Shown: in pieces, positions 56,077 through 64,000 of the stretch
Position numbering within the stretch: position 1 is the first letter of the stretch
Layout of the letters: the number at the start of each line of letters is the position of its first letter
Assembly: GCA_041398825.1 (NCBI GenBank)
Contig: JAWKTX010000001.1
Location: forward strand, 496,001-560,000
Length of the DNA: 64,000 nt
Source: Planctomycetaceae bacterium
GTDB lineage: Bacteria > Planctomycetota > Planctomycetia > Planctomycetales > Planctomycetaceae
Direction: 5' to 3'
Notes under the pieces: generated by a model
What the model saw: the letters and a program-made list of their open reading frames with translations, nothing else
The model's database searches: none
What the model was told of the DNA's origin: nothing
Program-made: the position numbers and the translations under genes

Positions 56077-57372
56077 ATGAGTAAGAACAAGATAAAGATC
56101 TATGGATTTTTGCTGGCCATTCTGGTTTTGTATTCCGTCGAATCCTTGAACGCTCAGGGGTTCAGAGTTGGCACGGCGCGGCGAGTTATCACACCCGACC
56201 CATTGTTGCCGATTTCCGGTGGTGTTGGTGCCCCCAATCCGGCAGAGATCAAAAAGGGAGAAATCACGGCCCGGGCCATCGTATTTTCTGACGGTCAAAC
56301 GACCATCGGAATCGCCGGACTTGATTTGCTTGGGTTCCCGTCCGTACTGGGCGATCGTGTACGAGCCAAAGTTCCGCAAATAGAGGGTGATAACATCCTG
56401 ATTGGTGCAAGCCATACACACAGTGCACCCGATTGTTATGCATTTCCGTTGCCTTCAGGTGGTCATACTGGCGACCTTGATTTCATGGACTTCGTTTGTC
56501 AGCAAACCGCGGACGCCCTGAACGAAGCTTACCGGACGCTTGAGCCGGCAAGCCTTCGAGTGAATACGGACGTTGCTGCCGAACGAATCGCTTACAACTA
56601 CTATGCTCCCGCGCTGTACGATCGAAGAATGGGAGTCATTCAGGCCATTCGCGCGGACAACAGCGTCATTGCGACGCTGGTCAACTATGCCATCCATCCG
56701 GAAGTTCTGGGAAGTGACGCCGGAATTCTGAGCCCCGATTGCATTGGTCCCATGTACGACCGCATTGAGAAATCGACGGGGGGAAATGTCGTTTTCATGA
56801 ACGGTGCTCAGGGCGGCATGGTGACAGCCGACAATAGAGATCTGGGCCAACTGAAAGACCCGGTGAAGGCTGTCTGGAGCGATCACCGCACATGGGAAGA
56901 ATGTGAACGAATTGGTCAGCTGATGGCGGAGGAGGCACTTCGAATCATTCAGAATGCTCCGACACAGAAATCGCCGTCAATCTCGTGCCGAACCGCTCGC
57001 GTGAAGTTCCCGGTAGATTCAGCCCAGATGTGGGCGATTATTGCGGGATCACCGCTTCAGTATCCCCATGACCCTGCCGACCGGTCCATCACAACTCGCA
57101 TCAGTCTTGCCAGGTTAGGCGATGCGAGAATTCTGACAGTGCCAGGGGAAGCGTTGCCAAATATTGGCTTCTACCTGAAACGGAAAATGACATCCAAAAA
57201 TGCAATGCTGTTCGGGCTTACAAATGATGCATTCGGCTACATCCTGACAGATGTCGATTTTGAAAGCTTCGATCGGTACAGCTATGTTTCGCGGACCAGC
57301 CTGGGGGAACGAACCGGACCAATCCTGATTCGTGAAGCTCTGAAGCTTATCGATGCGGATGACAAACGATAG
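56077..57372 (+). CDS. Neutral/alkaline ceramidase-family secreted hydrolase (second copy)
   Basis: 431 aa from the ATG at 56077; the frame is open to 55996, but the internal start yields a clean signal peptide (FLLAILVLYSVESLNAQG). The family signature is VGTARRVITPDPLLPISGGV. GASHTHSAPD near residue 115 and NYAIHPEVLG near residue 205 supply the zinc-ligand His residues. It is clearly related to the product at 51565 but divergent, so this is not a recent duplication. Its stop lies about 100 bp from the end of the convergent methyltransferase gene. Confidence 0.83.
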   Translation: MSKNKIKIYGFLLAILVLYSVESLNAQGFRVGTARRVITPDPLLPISGGVGAPNPAEIKKGEITARAIVFSDGQTTIGIAGLDLLGFPSVLGDRVRAKVPQIEGDNILIGASHTHSAPDCYAFPLPSGGHTGDLDFMDFVCQQTADALNEAYRTLEPASLRVNTDVAAERIAYNYYAPALYDRRMGVIQAIRADNSVIATLVNYAIHPEVLGSDAGILSPDCIGPMYDRIEKSTGGNVVFMNGAQGGMVTADNRDLGQLKDPVKAVWSDHRTWEECERIGQLMAEEALRIIQNAPTQKSPSISCRTARVKFPVDSAQMWAIIAGSPLQYPHDPADRSITTRISLARLGDARILTVPGEALPNIGFYLKRKMTSKNAMLFGLTNDAFGYILTDVDFESFDRYSYVSRTSLGERTGPILIREALKLIDADDKR

Positions 57373-57478
57373 CAGCTGTAGCGATGAGGCGTTCGGTGAT
57401 GACACGGCCTCCAGCAACGACCGCGAATCCGCAGCGATTGCGAATCAGAAACAGGCGGAAATCGACGCGGGAGAAGTT

Positions 57479-58747
57479 TCAGCGGCGGATCGGGATGAGT
57501 TTCATGTCGTCGAAATCAAGGGTTCCGGTTGCACCATTCAGGCCGATGCGAATGATCATTTCTCTCGCGTTTTTTGGAACGGCGAAATTCGAACGGGCAA
57601 GTTGCCAGTTCAGACTGCCCCTCCATTTTCCGACAGTGGCGGAGCCAACTTCTTTCCGAATGTGATCGTAAAAGTGCACGTTGATCGAAGCCCGTTCGTA
57701 CGGAGCTGCACCGTTGAGAAGCCCTTCAAAACGAACCCAGTACTGCAGTTGAATGCTTCCGATTGTTCGACCATCAATTGCGGTGCCCTGCAGAGCCTGC
57801 GCCAGTTCGCCGGGTTCTGTGTTTCTGAATCGAAGGCATCGGGATCCCTCCATCGGTTCGTCCATGCAGATTTCCGTATGTCGCTGGTAGTGCCAGCCAT
57901 CGACGCGGCCGTCATCGTTTTCATCCTGTTCGAACGTTCCGTTAATAATCTCTGGCCGGGTTGGTTCGGGCTGAACGCGTCGCTGGCTTTCGGATTCGCC
58001 AGTCATTGGTACGAACAATGTAGAGATCAGCCGTTCCTGTTGAAGCTCACCATTCTCCTTCTTCAGGAGATAGAACGCCTGCTGGTAGCGTTCCCCGACA
58101 GGAATGATCATTCGACCTCCCTCCTTCAGTTGCTCCACAAGCGGCTGAGGCACCTTTTCGGGAGAACAGGTCACAATGATTCGATCGAAGGGGGCGTGTT
58201 CGGGCCATCCTTTGTAACCATCTCCGTCCAGAACATGGACATTCTCGTAGCCCAGATCCTGAAGTCGGCGGGATGCTGACTTTGCCAGCGGAGAGACAAT
58301 CTCAATCGAATAGACCTCTTTGACGATCTCTGCCAGTACTGCTGCCTGGTAGCCGCTGCCGGTTCCGATTTCCAGAACCCTGTCATTGGGCTGGGGGTCC
58401 AGCGTTTCAGTCATGTAGGCTACGACATAGGGCGGCGATATCGTCTGCTGATGACCGATTGGTAATGCGGTGTCGTTGTAGGCTTGTCGCTTCTGCGCGC
58501 TGAGCACAAATTCGTGACGTGGCACCGTCCGCATGGCCTTCAGTACGGATGGATTCGAGATTCCCTCGGCCTCGATGGCGATATCGACCATTCGATTCCG
58601 CTGATCTTCAAAACGATCGTCGGCCCGAATCACCGTCGAAGTTGTTGCAGCCCCTGCAATGACCATCAGCAGGAGGACTCGCACCACTCCGGTTCCCGGA
58701 TGTGCTTCCGGACGAAGCAGAGGTCGATGCAATGGAATACGAAACAT
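57479..58747 (-). CDS. Exported protein-L-isoaspartate O-methyltransferase with extra C-terminal domain
   Basis: 422 aa from the ATG at 58747 (upstream TTG possible). An N-terminal hydrophobic signal segment (GVVRVLLLMVIAGAATTS) precedes the PCMT domain, residues about 50-245: TVPRHEFVL, ISPPYVVAYMTETLD, SAM-binding VLEIGTGSGYQAAVLAEI and VHVLDGDGYKGWPEHAPFD. This repairs isomerised Asp residues in damaged proteins. Residues 265-422 (EIINGTFEQDENDDGRVDGW onward, ending LDFDDMKLIPI) look like a jelly-roll, carbohydrate-binding-type domain. Pcm normally is a ~210-aa cytosolic protein; an exported, two-domain form is unusual because S-adenosylmethionine is cytosolic. Confidence 0.85.
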   Translation of the reverse strand: MFRIPLHRPLLRPEAHPGTGVVRVLLLMVIAGAATTSTVIRADDRFEDQRNRMVDIAIEAEGISNPSVLKAMRTVPRHEFVLSAQKRQAYNDTALPIGHQQTISPPYVVAYMTETLDPQPNDRVLEIGTGSGYQAAVLAEIVKEVYSIEIVSPLAKSASRRLQDLGYENVHVLDGDGYKGWPEHAPFDRIIVTCSPEKVPQPLVEQLKEGGRMIIPVGERYQQAFYLLKKENGELQQERLISTLFVPMTGESESQRRVQPEPTRPEIINGTFEQDENDDGRVDGWHYQRHTEICMDEPMEGSRCLRFRNTEPGELAQALQGTAIDGRTIGSIQLQYWVRFEGLLNGAAPYERASINVHFYDHIRKEVGSATVGKWRGSLNWQLARSNFAVPKNAREMIIRIGLNGATGTLDFDDMKLIPIRR

Positions 58748-58759
58748 GACACTGACCAA

Positions 58760-59263
58760 TTCGGAAAATTCTTCATGGTAGGGAAAGTGAAAATCCAGTT
58801 GAGAGGATACCAGCTTTGAATCGATTGGATAAGGCGGCTTTCATTTTCGGCACGCTCTGTGATTCCCTTTGGGGCTTCGAGCTTTGTGAATTTCACGTGA
58901 AAAACCGAGGCCTGCGCGCGTCGCAAAAATGTCAACGTCTGTGGCCGGAAGAGTGCGAAATTTGGTGACATTTCGCGTTCGAAAATCGAAGACTCTTTGT
59001 AATTCGACACTTAGGTTCAGAGGGCCGAAAGTTGAGGCGGGAAACGGGTTCGACACGTTTGACACTCGCTCTCATCGCGTTACCATCGCCGCCGTTGAGT
59101 GAGTAAGCAACTCGTGACGACTTCTGCACTCGTCGCGAGTTTTTCCTGTCAAATTTCCCAGCGCCGCATCTTCCCTGACCGTTGATTCAGGCTACGCGAT
59201 TGCTCTGCACAGCCGCGTCTCCTGGAAGTGGTTTATTGCGCGCTGCCGGAACGGAGGGGTGGC
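58760..59263. other. Divergent region upstream of dnaA
   Basis: 504 bp separating the methyltransferase gene from dnaA. No DnaA boxes close to TTATCCACA and no AT-rich unwinding region were seen, so there is no evidence for an origin of replication here. GGAGGGG at 59252-59258 is the ribosome binding site of dnaA. Confidence 0.5.
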
Positions 59264-61141
59264 ATGACGCAGCCCGTTGGTCACGACGACTCTGCACGCG
59301 CTGAACCTGCGCCTGCACTTTTAAAATCGATTCATCAGCCTCATGACGTCCATGCAACGCCATCAAAATTAAACGCTTCTGCCATCGTTCCAACGGTCAA
59401 CGTTCCGTCAGGCAATACTCCATCGGGTACAGCGGAAGTCCGCGCGGCTGCGTCCGCAGCACGGCGAAACATTCGTACTCGGCTTGCCGTCAATGCGTCC
59501 CGCCGTCGGCCTGCTCGCGATACGACGGACCCGCACACGGTCATTCTTCATCCGTCTTCTTCAGGACTCGTTCGCACGCTTCAGCATAGCTCACCGGAGC
59601 CGGGGCAAGGCGACAATTCGGTCCCATTGTTGAAACCCGCTTCGACTCATTCTGCAAGGTCGGCCGGTATCGGCGTCCCTTCATCGGAGACGGCGGCTGA
59701 TGCAATCCGTCACATCGTTGGTGATCAGGATTTCGCCCATTGGTTTCAGCGGCGTACCCGAATCAGAGTCTCCTCCGATCAGTTGCTGATTCACGTTCCG
59801 AACCCCTTCATTCTGAATTGGCTGTTGAAGCGATTTCGTTCTCAGCTCAGCGCCGCCGCTCAGACCGTTCTGGGGCCATCCGCCTCGTTTTTGCTGGAGG
59901 TTGACGCATCGCTGTTAAAGGCCGATGAATCCGGGGCGTCGGCCGGTTCAGTGCCATCCGTCGCTGATCGCGCTTCATCAGAAAACCAGATTCCGTCGAC
60001 ATCCGGGTCAGACAGCAGCGGTTCTGCCGTCAACCCATTTGCTCAGGCACGCAAAGGTCAGGCTGTATCGCCGGCCGGCTCTGCTCTTCGCAGGAAATTT
60101 CGTACGTTTGCAACGTTCATCAATGGAGACAGCAATAACCTTGCGGCACTGGCCGCGCGTCAGGTCGCATCAGCTCCGGGTGAACGATTTAATCCGTTAT
60201 ACATTTACGGTGGCACGGGCACGGGCAAGACACATTTGCTGGAGGGAATCTATTCTGAAGTTCGCCGCAGTCGCCCTCATGCTCAGGTCATGTACCTCAC
60301 CACGGAATCCTTCACGAACTACTTTACATCGGCGCTTTCCAGCCGCACGGTTCCGTCATTCCGGCAGCGATTTCGAAACGTCGATGTGCTCCTGATCGAT
60401 AACGTCGAGTTTCTCGACAATAAACGGGCAACGCAGGAAGAGTTTCTTCACACAATCGTGCAGGTGACCGAACACGGTGGCCAGGTCGTGGTGTCTTCGG
60501 ACCGGCATCCACGCATGCTGACGAAACACCGCGAAGAACTGACCACTCGTTTTATGGGAGGATTGGTTTGTCGCATCGAAAATCCGGATGAAGAGACATG
60601 TCTGTCAATTGCACGTTCGACTGCGATGAACCTGACGGCGCAGTTCTCTGACGATGTCCTGCAATACGTTGCTCGACGCTGCCGAAAAAATATCCGCGAA
60701 ATTCAGGGGGCATTGAACAGTCTGGATGGCCAGTACAGTCTCAATGGTCGTCGCATTACACTGGCGACCGCCCGGGAAGTTCTGGGCGAACTGACTCAGG
60801 AATGTCACCGGCTTGTTCGCATCAGTGATGTCGAACGTGTCGTCTGCGAAGCCTTTGGGGTTTCCACTTCAGATCTGCGATCATCGACTCGACGAAAAGC
60901 CATCAGTCTCCCAAGGTCGATCGCCATGTTTATTTCCCGCCGTATGACGAAGTCTGCGTATCGGGAAATCGGACTTTACTTTGGCGGTCGCGACCACAGT
61001 ACTGTCGTGGCGGCCGAACGCCGAATTGCTGAATTGATTTCATCTGAAGCTGCGATGCCCCTGCCATCCTCCTGCACAGGCAAGTCTGTGCCGGACGTCA
61101 TCGAAGAACTACAGGCACGCCTGATAGCGATGGCATCCTGA
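59264..61141 (+). CDS. dnaA: Chromosomal replication initiator DnaA
   Basis: 625 aa from the ATG at 59264 with a strong Shine-Dalgarno (GGAGGGG); a GTG at 59228 is in frame. Residues 1-140 are a disordered extension absent from E. coli DnaA (467 aa). Domain I is at about 148-215 (DFAHWFQRRTRIRVSSDQLL). The AAA+ core has Walker A GGTGTGKT at 316-323 and Walker B LLIDN with Asp379 and Asn380, where most DnaA proteins have Asp-Asp. Domain IV at about 552-590 carries the DNA-binding signature (YREIGLYFGGRDHSTV). It initiates replication at oriC. No dnaN, recF or gyrB gene is adjacent, as often in planctomycetes. A secondary copy cannot be excluded. Confidence 0.92.
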   Translation: MTQPVGHDDSARAEPAPALLKSIHQPHDVHATPSKLNASAIVPTVNVPSGNTPSGTAEVRAAASAARRNIRTRLAVNASRRRPARDTTDPHTVILHPSSSGLVRTLQHSSPEPGQGDNSVPLLKPASTHSARSAGIGVPSSETAADAIRHIVGDQDFAHWFQRRTRIRVSSDQLLIHVPNPFILNWLLKRFRSQLSAAAQTVLGPSASFLLEVDASLLKADESGASAGSVPSVADRASSENQIPSTSGSDSSGSAVNPFAQARKGQAVSPAGSALRRKFRTFATFINGDSNNLAALAARQVASAPGERFNPLYIYGGTGTGKTHLLEGIYSEVRRSRPHAQVMYLTTESFTNYFTSALSSRTVPSFRQRFRNVDVLLIDNVEFLDNKRATQEEFLHTIVQVTEHGGQVVVSSDRHPRMLTKHREELTTRFMGGLVCRIENPDEETCLSIARSTAMNLTAQFSDDVLQYVARRCRKNIREIQGALNSLDGQYSLNGRRITLATAREVLGELTQECHRLVRISDVERVVCEAFGVSTSDLRSSTRRKAISLPRSIAMFISRRMTKSAYREIGLYFGGRDHSTVVAAERRIAELISSEAAMPLPSSCTGKSVPDVIEELQARLIAMAS

Positions 61142-61183
61142 ATTCAGCCGTGGTCATTGTGGACCGGGCTGCGAAATTCAGGA
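61136..61183. terminator. Long three-part hairpin at the dnaA stop codon
   Basis: TCCTGAATT (61136-61144) pairs with AATTCAGGA (61175-61183), CAGCC with GGCTG, and GGTC with GACC, giving an 18-bp interrupted stem. It includes the dnaA stop codon and lies 10 bp from the end of the convergent gene. Being symmetrical, it could stop transcription from both sides; there is no T-tract. Confidence 0.6.
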
Positions 61184-61193
61184 TGAGCGGTTT

Positions 61194-62186
61194 TCAAATG
61201 TTGGCGGCTTCGTCACCCTTCTCCGGTCGTTCCTCCTTTGCGTCGGTCGGTGCATTGCCGCCGGCAGTTGCGCCCGCATCTTCGATGTCGTCGTCGGGTT
61301 TGGGCGAGGCACCAGTAACCTGTTCGGTTGGACTGGTGAGTTTGTCCTGTAGTTGAAATTCTTCGATCAGTTCTTCACGCCGTTGAGCGACTGCCCGATC
61401 GAACTCGGACAGTACATCCATGGCTCTGTCTTTGGATGTGACGAGTCCAATAATCAGATACTGCGTAATGGCCAGCAGGTAGCAGGTCCAGCCGACCAGC
61501 CACCGTTCCCAGTGTCGTTCGAATTCATTGGATGCTTTTCGCGCGTCAGGCATGATGTGTGAAATTGTATCGATTGCCATGATAGAGTCTGCGGGGACAG
61601 ATCCTGTGGCCTGATGGGCAATCGACCAGGAGATCAACTGTGAACGATCAATCATGGCCTGATTCGAATCCATGGACGCAGGCAGATTCGAACCAACAAT
61701 CGCGCACATCATCGCAAGAACGGGTGAGGAACGGTTCATATGGCGGCAAATGACGCCCTTCACGATGGCCCGCTTCTTTTCCCAGATTTCTTTGAAAACG
61801 TTGCGGCCGGGCTTCAGCTTCGGGGGCCCGGGATGAATGACGGCGAAGATCTCCTGATCCGGCATCGCCTCAATCACGCCGATGGCCAGCATCAGCCGCA
61901 GACCCATCGTTAACCAGTCGGCTTTATCCAGCCAGTCGACGTTGCTCATCCAGCCGAACAGCAGATGCTCCATGTTTGCCGTTGCCGCCAGAAGAAGCAG
62001 CGCGCCGCGGAACCATTGTTCGAGATCTTTTTCGAGTTCATCGTTCAGATCCTGAAGGCGAAAAACCCGGCGCATGACGAACCGAAAAAACGGGATTGCA
62101 ATCAATCCGACTACAACCCGTGTCACCGGGCGCAGCATGGATTGAAACAGTGGCAGGTTCATCAAGGCTCGAAACAAGCTGCCCAC
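61194..62186 (-). CDS. Membrane protein of unknown function
   Basis: 330 aa. Hydrophobic segments at about 22-38 (TRVVVGLIAIPFFRFV), 60-72 (GALLLLAATANM), 90-105 (MGLRLMLAIGVIEAM), 155-168 (VLAMMCAIVGSNL) and 236-252 (WTCYLLAITQYLIIGLV). A charged C-terminal tail (270-330) is rich in Glu, Asp and Ala, with a likely short coiled coil (AVAQRREELIEEFQLQDKL). No family was recognised. It converges on dnaA and diverges from the metalloprotease gene, and is probably transcribed alone. Confidence 0.7.
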   Translation of the reverse strand: MGSLFRALMNLPLFQSMLRPVTRVVVGLIAIPFFRFVMRRVFRLQDLNDELEKDLEQWFRGALLLLAATANMEHLLFGWMSNVDWLDKADWLTMGLRLMLAIGVIEAMPDQEIFAVIHPGPPKLKPGRNVFKEIWEKKRAIVKGVICRHMNRSSPVLAMMCAIVGSNLPASMDSNQAMIDRSQLISWSIAHQATGSVPADSIMAIDTISHIMPDARKASNEFERHWERWLVGWTCYLLAITQYLIIGLVTSKDRAMDVLSEFDRAVAQRREELIEEFQLQDKLTSPTEQVTGASPKPDDDIEDAGATAGGNAPTDAKEERPEKGDEAANI

Positions 62187-62372
62187 GAACGAACGATCCC
62201 TTTTCTAACGGGTGTGACCAACGACAGAGACACCCTGAAAACAGCAGAGTCTGAAATAGAATACTGAGTATGGCAGAACGATGGGCCACACTTTCTTCAA
62301 GTTGACCTGAGTGGACTGTATCCTTTGCAGACACTCGACCACAACGGCTGAATCGTTTTCAGGATCAGATCA

Positions 62373-63131
62373 ATGTTTGGAATGGCTGGGGAAACGGAAT
62401 TCGATGTCCGCTTCCAGATCTTCGGAATCCCCGTACGAATACACCCTGTTTTCTGGCTGTCATCGGCCTGGCTGGTGTGGGGGCCGGCAAATCGCAGGCC
62501 CGAGCTCATCTTTATTGGTGTGCTTTGTGTGCTGATTTCGGTCCTGGTGCATGAACTCGGCCACGCACTGATGGCACGACGCTTCGGCTATCCATCCGAA
62601 ATCGTACTCTATTTTCTTGGTGGCTATGCCACTTCAACCCACTTCTCGACCTGGCGCCGCGTGAAGGTGTCGGCGGCCGGCCCCGGGGCTGGGTTGGTAC
62701 TCTTTGCTGTGACGTGGGCCATCACATACTTTTCACCAGACTTGTTTTTCCAGAGTCCCGGATTTGAGTTCGCCATGTACATCATGCTCTTCGCGAACCT
62801 CGTCTGGAACATCATGAATCTTGTGCCGTGTCTTCCACTGGATGGAGGAAACATCATGGCAGCGCTTCTTTACCACTATCGAATTCGCTCACCGGAAACC
62901 GTCGTTCGTCAGGTTTGCATTGCCTCATCGGGTTTCGTGGCATTGTGGGGGACGTATTGTTTTCAGCAGAATTCACAGGGGCTGCCGGCAAATGTGATTC
63001 CCCTGCCGTCATGGATGGTGCCGGGGATTAACGTCGACGCCATTCAGCCCGATCCCAAGTTCCTGATCATCATGTTCGGCCTGTTGTGCGCACACCATGT
63101 CAGCGAATACAACAACATCCGGCGGTATTGA
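62373..63131 (+). CDS. Site-2 protease-like M50 metallopeptidase
   Basis: 252 aa, polytopic. HELGH at 60-64 is the zinc-binding HExxH motif inside a TM segment (LISVLVHELGHALMARRFG). PLDGGNIM at about 155-162 supplies the third zinc ligand, as in M50 peptidases, which cleave substrates within the membrane. There is no PDZ or CBS domain, so it is a minimal form. FGIPVRIHPVFWLSSAWLVW at the N-terminus is the usual start of this rhomboid-unrelated family. Substrates are unknown; anti-sigma or signal-peptide remnants are typical in the family. Confidence 0.9.
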   Translation: MFGMAGETEFDVRFQIFGIPVRIHPVFWLSSAWLVWGPANRRPELIFIGVLCVLISVLVHELGHALMARRFGYPSEIVLYFLGGYATSTHFSTWRRVKVSAAGPGAGLVLFAVTWAITYFSPDLFFQSPGFEFAMYIMLFANLVWNIMNLVPCLPLDGGNIMAALLYHYRIRSPETVVRQVCIASSGFVALWGTYCFQQNSQGLPANVIPLPSWMVPGINVDAIQPDPKFLIIMFGLLCAHHVSEYNNIRRY

Positions 63132-63499
63132 ATGGCAATGAACATCAGAATGGCAGTGTCAGCTCGCCGTTTAAAGGATTCCTGGGGAATGCCCGGGAAC
63201 GGTGTTTCGACGTCTGACCTCCCCTGCCCTGACAACCTGTGAAAAAAGAAACTGCATTTCCCAGTGAGAGAATGATGCTCGGAAAACTTCGGTCAACCTG
63301 TCTCTTGCTGATGCGCCTGATTTCCTGCCAGGTCTACTCTCAACACACCGCTAACCTGACAGCCTGTTCAAGAACGGGACTGGCTCGAGCAGGCGACCTG
63401 AAAACACGATGGTTTCCCGTCGTCCTGCGTGCCCGTCCCGGTTTTTCAACGGACAGCTAAGCTAACGTTCCCTCCATCAGCATCGAAGGACTTTGAACG
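63132..63499. other. Gap carrying a paired inverted repeat
   Basis: 368 bp with no credible gene; a 73-codon frame is rejected. The inverted repeat at 63363-63452 is listed separately. AAGGA at 63486-63490 is a ribosome binding site for the gene at 63500. Confidence 0.45.
63363..63452. repeat. Imperfect inverted repeat, about 29-bp arms
   Basis: Left arm 63363-63393 (CCTGTTCAAGAACGGGACTG and on) and right arm 63424-63452 (CCTGCGTGCCCGTCCCGGTT and on) are reverse complements with several mismatches, around a 30-bp spacer. A third single arm lies at 2952-2980. The structure fits a REP- or MITE-like element, or a strong RNA hairpin. Confidence 0.55.
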
Positions 63500-64000
63500 A
63501 TGAAACGAACGATCCAGACAATTCAGTTTCTGCTTGTTCTGATCAGTACGACGGCAGTGCTTGCAACCTTCGTTTCCTGCCCTGCGGATGGAGCAGATCG
63601 GTTGCTGACAGAAAATCCACAGCTCGCACGCTGGTTCGAGAACCAGGTTAAAGAAATTGAAGAGACCAAATCCCTGTTCAATTATGAAACTCTGGATGAG
63701 TGGACAGCTGCAAAACCAAAGCTTCGGCAGCAGCTGTTTGAAATGCTGGGGCTTTCACCGCTTCCCAAACGAACTGAACTGAATGCGGTGACGACAGGTG
63801 TCAGTGATTCTGATGAATTTCGAGTTGAACGCGTGCATTTTCAATCGATGCCCGGACTTTATGTGACCGGCAATCTGTATCTTCCCAGGCATGCCGACGG
63901 CCCCTTACCCGCGATTCTTTACGTTTGTGGTCACGGAAATAACAAAGTGAAGGATGTCAGCTACGGCAGCAAGACTTCGTATCAGAGACACGGCAGCTGG
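63500..64000 (+). CDS. Secreted alpha/beta-hydrolase-like esterase (3' partial)
   Basis: 167 codons are visible before the window ends. The start follows AAGGA. A signal peptide (IQFLLVLISTTAVLATFVSC) may be of the lipoprotein kind, although no strict lipobox is clear. After a helical segment (KLRQQLFEMLGLSPLPKRTE) comes the beginning of an alpha/beta hydrolase fold: FQSMPGLYVTGNLYLP and PLPAILYVCGHGN, where the HG of the oxyanion region is visible. This resembles the acetyl-xylan-esterase-like hydrolases common in planctomycetes. The nucleophile and catalytic triad lie beyond the window. Confidence 0.75.
   Translation, partial: MKRTIQTIQFLLVLISTTAVLATFVSCPADGADRLLTENPQLARWFENQVKEIEETKSLFNYETLDEWTAAKPKLRQQLFEMLGLSPLPKRTELNAVTTGVSDSDEFRVERVHFQSMPGLYVTGNLYLPRHADGPLPAILYVCGHGNNKVKDVSYGSKTSYQRHGSW

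Noticed and set aside
57353..58279. 308-codon plus-strand frame
   Set aside because: It is antisense to the methyltransferase, whose SAM-binding motifs lie in the other strand.
58760..59263. Possible replication origin upstream of dnaA
   Set aside because: No cluster of DnaA boxes and no AT-rich unwinding region is visible; gene identity alone is not enough.

Overview
The window looks like a chromosomal segment of a planctomycete (Planctomycetota). Moderate GC and the gene content both point there: a DUF1559 protein with an H-X9-DG tail, DUF1552, a formylglycine sulfatase, Hanks-type Ser/Thr kinases with TIGR03067 domains, ECF sigma factors of the planctomycete type, ceramidase-family hydrolases, a secreted SGNH/glycosidase fusion, and many large secreted proteins without known function. 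No rRNA, tRNA, CRISPR array or complete transposon was recognised by eye.

Layout. 0-2.7 kb: 3' part of an SGNH hydrolase fused to a glycosidase-like region. 3-8 kb (minus strand): an ECF sigma factor followed by a small one-TM protein (possible anti-sigma), a secreted protein and a DUF1559 protein. 8.3-13 kb (plus strand): a second ECF sigma factor and a 1301-aa membrane Ser/Thr kinase with an anti-sigma-like zinc finger and two TIGR03067 domains. 13.5-21.3 kb: two small membrane proteins (one apparently using an ATT start), a secreted protein, a sulfatase, a DUF1552 protein and a NhaA antiporter closed by a clear terminator.

21.7-33.7 kb holds the most striking unit. It is a co-directional eight-gene operon: two tandem paralogues with TonB/TolA-like topology, an ExbB/TolQ/MotA-type proton channel protein, an ExbD/TolR, a second ExbD fused to a complete Ser/Thr kinase, a membrane-anchored beta-propeller, an oligopeptide-binding-type (SBP_bac_5) protein without permeases, and a secreted protein. 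It looks like a kinase-wired, proton-motive-force-driven envelope machine. proB follows, then a 51-aa membrane ORF.

35.4-42.9 kb (minus strand): a coupled operon of a lipoprotein, a membrane protein with a C39-like cysteine peptidase domain, a vWA plus beta-propeller protein, and a TPR plus beta-propeller protein. The last two resemble components of the MoxR-vWA-beta-propeller ternary systems, but no MoxR ATPase gene is seen in the window. 43.4-51.4 kb, immediately upstream, is a pseudogene graveyard on the minus strand: frameshifted GT2 and GT39 glycosyltransferases, a DUF1573-like protein and other fragments.

51.6-64 kb: two ceramidase-family secreted hydrolases flanking an Hsp70 with a C-terminal zinc ribbon and a 27-bp tandem repeat; a secreted protein-L-isoaspartate methyltransferase with an extra C-terminal domain; a DnaA with an altered Walker B; a membrane protein; a site-2-type metalloprotease; and the start of an alpha/beta-hydrolase-like esterase cut by the window end.

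All assignments come from reading motifs and protein sequence; no database search was run.
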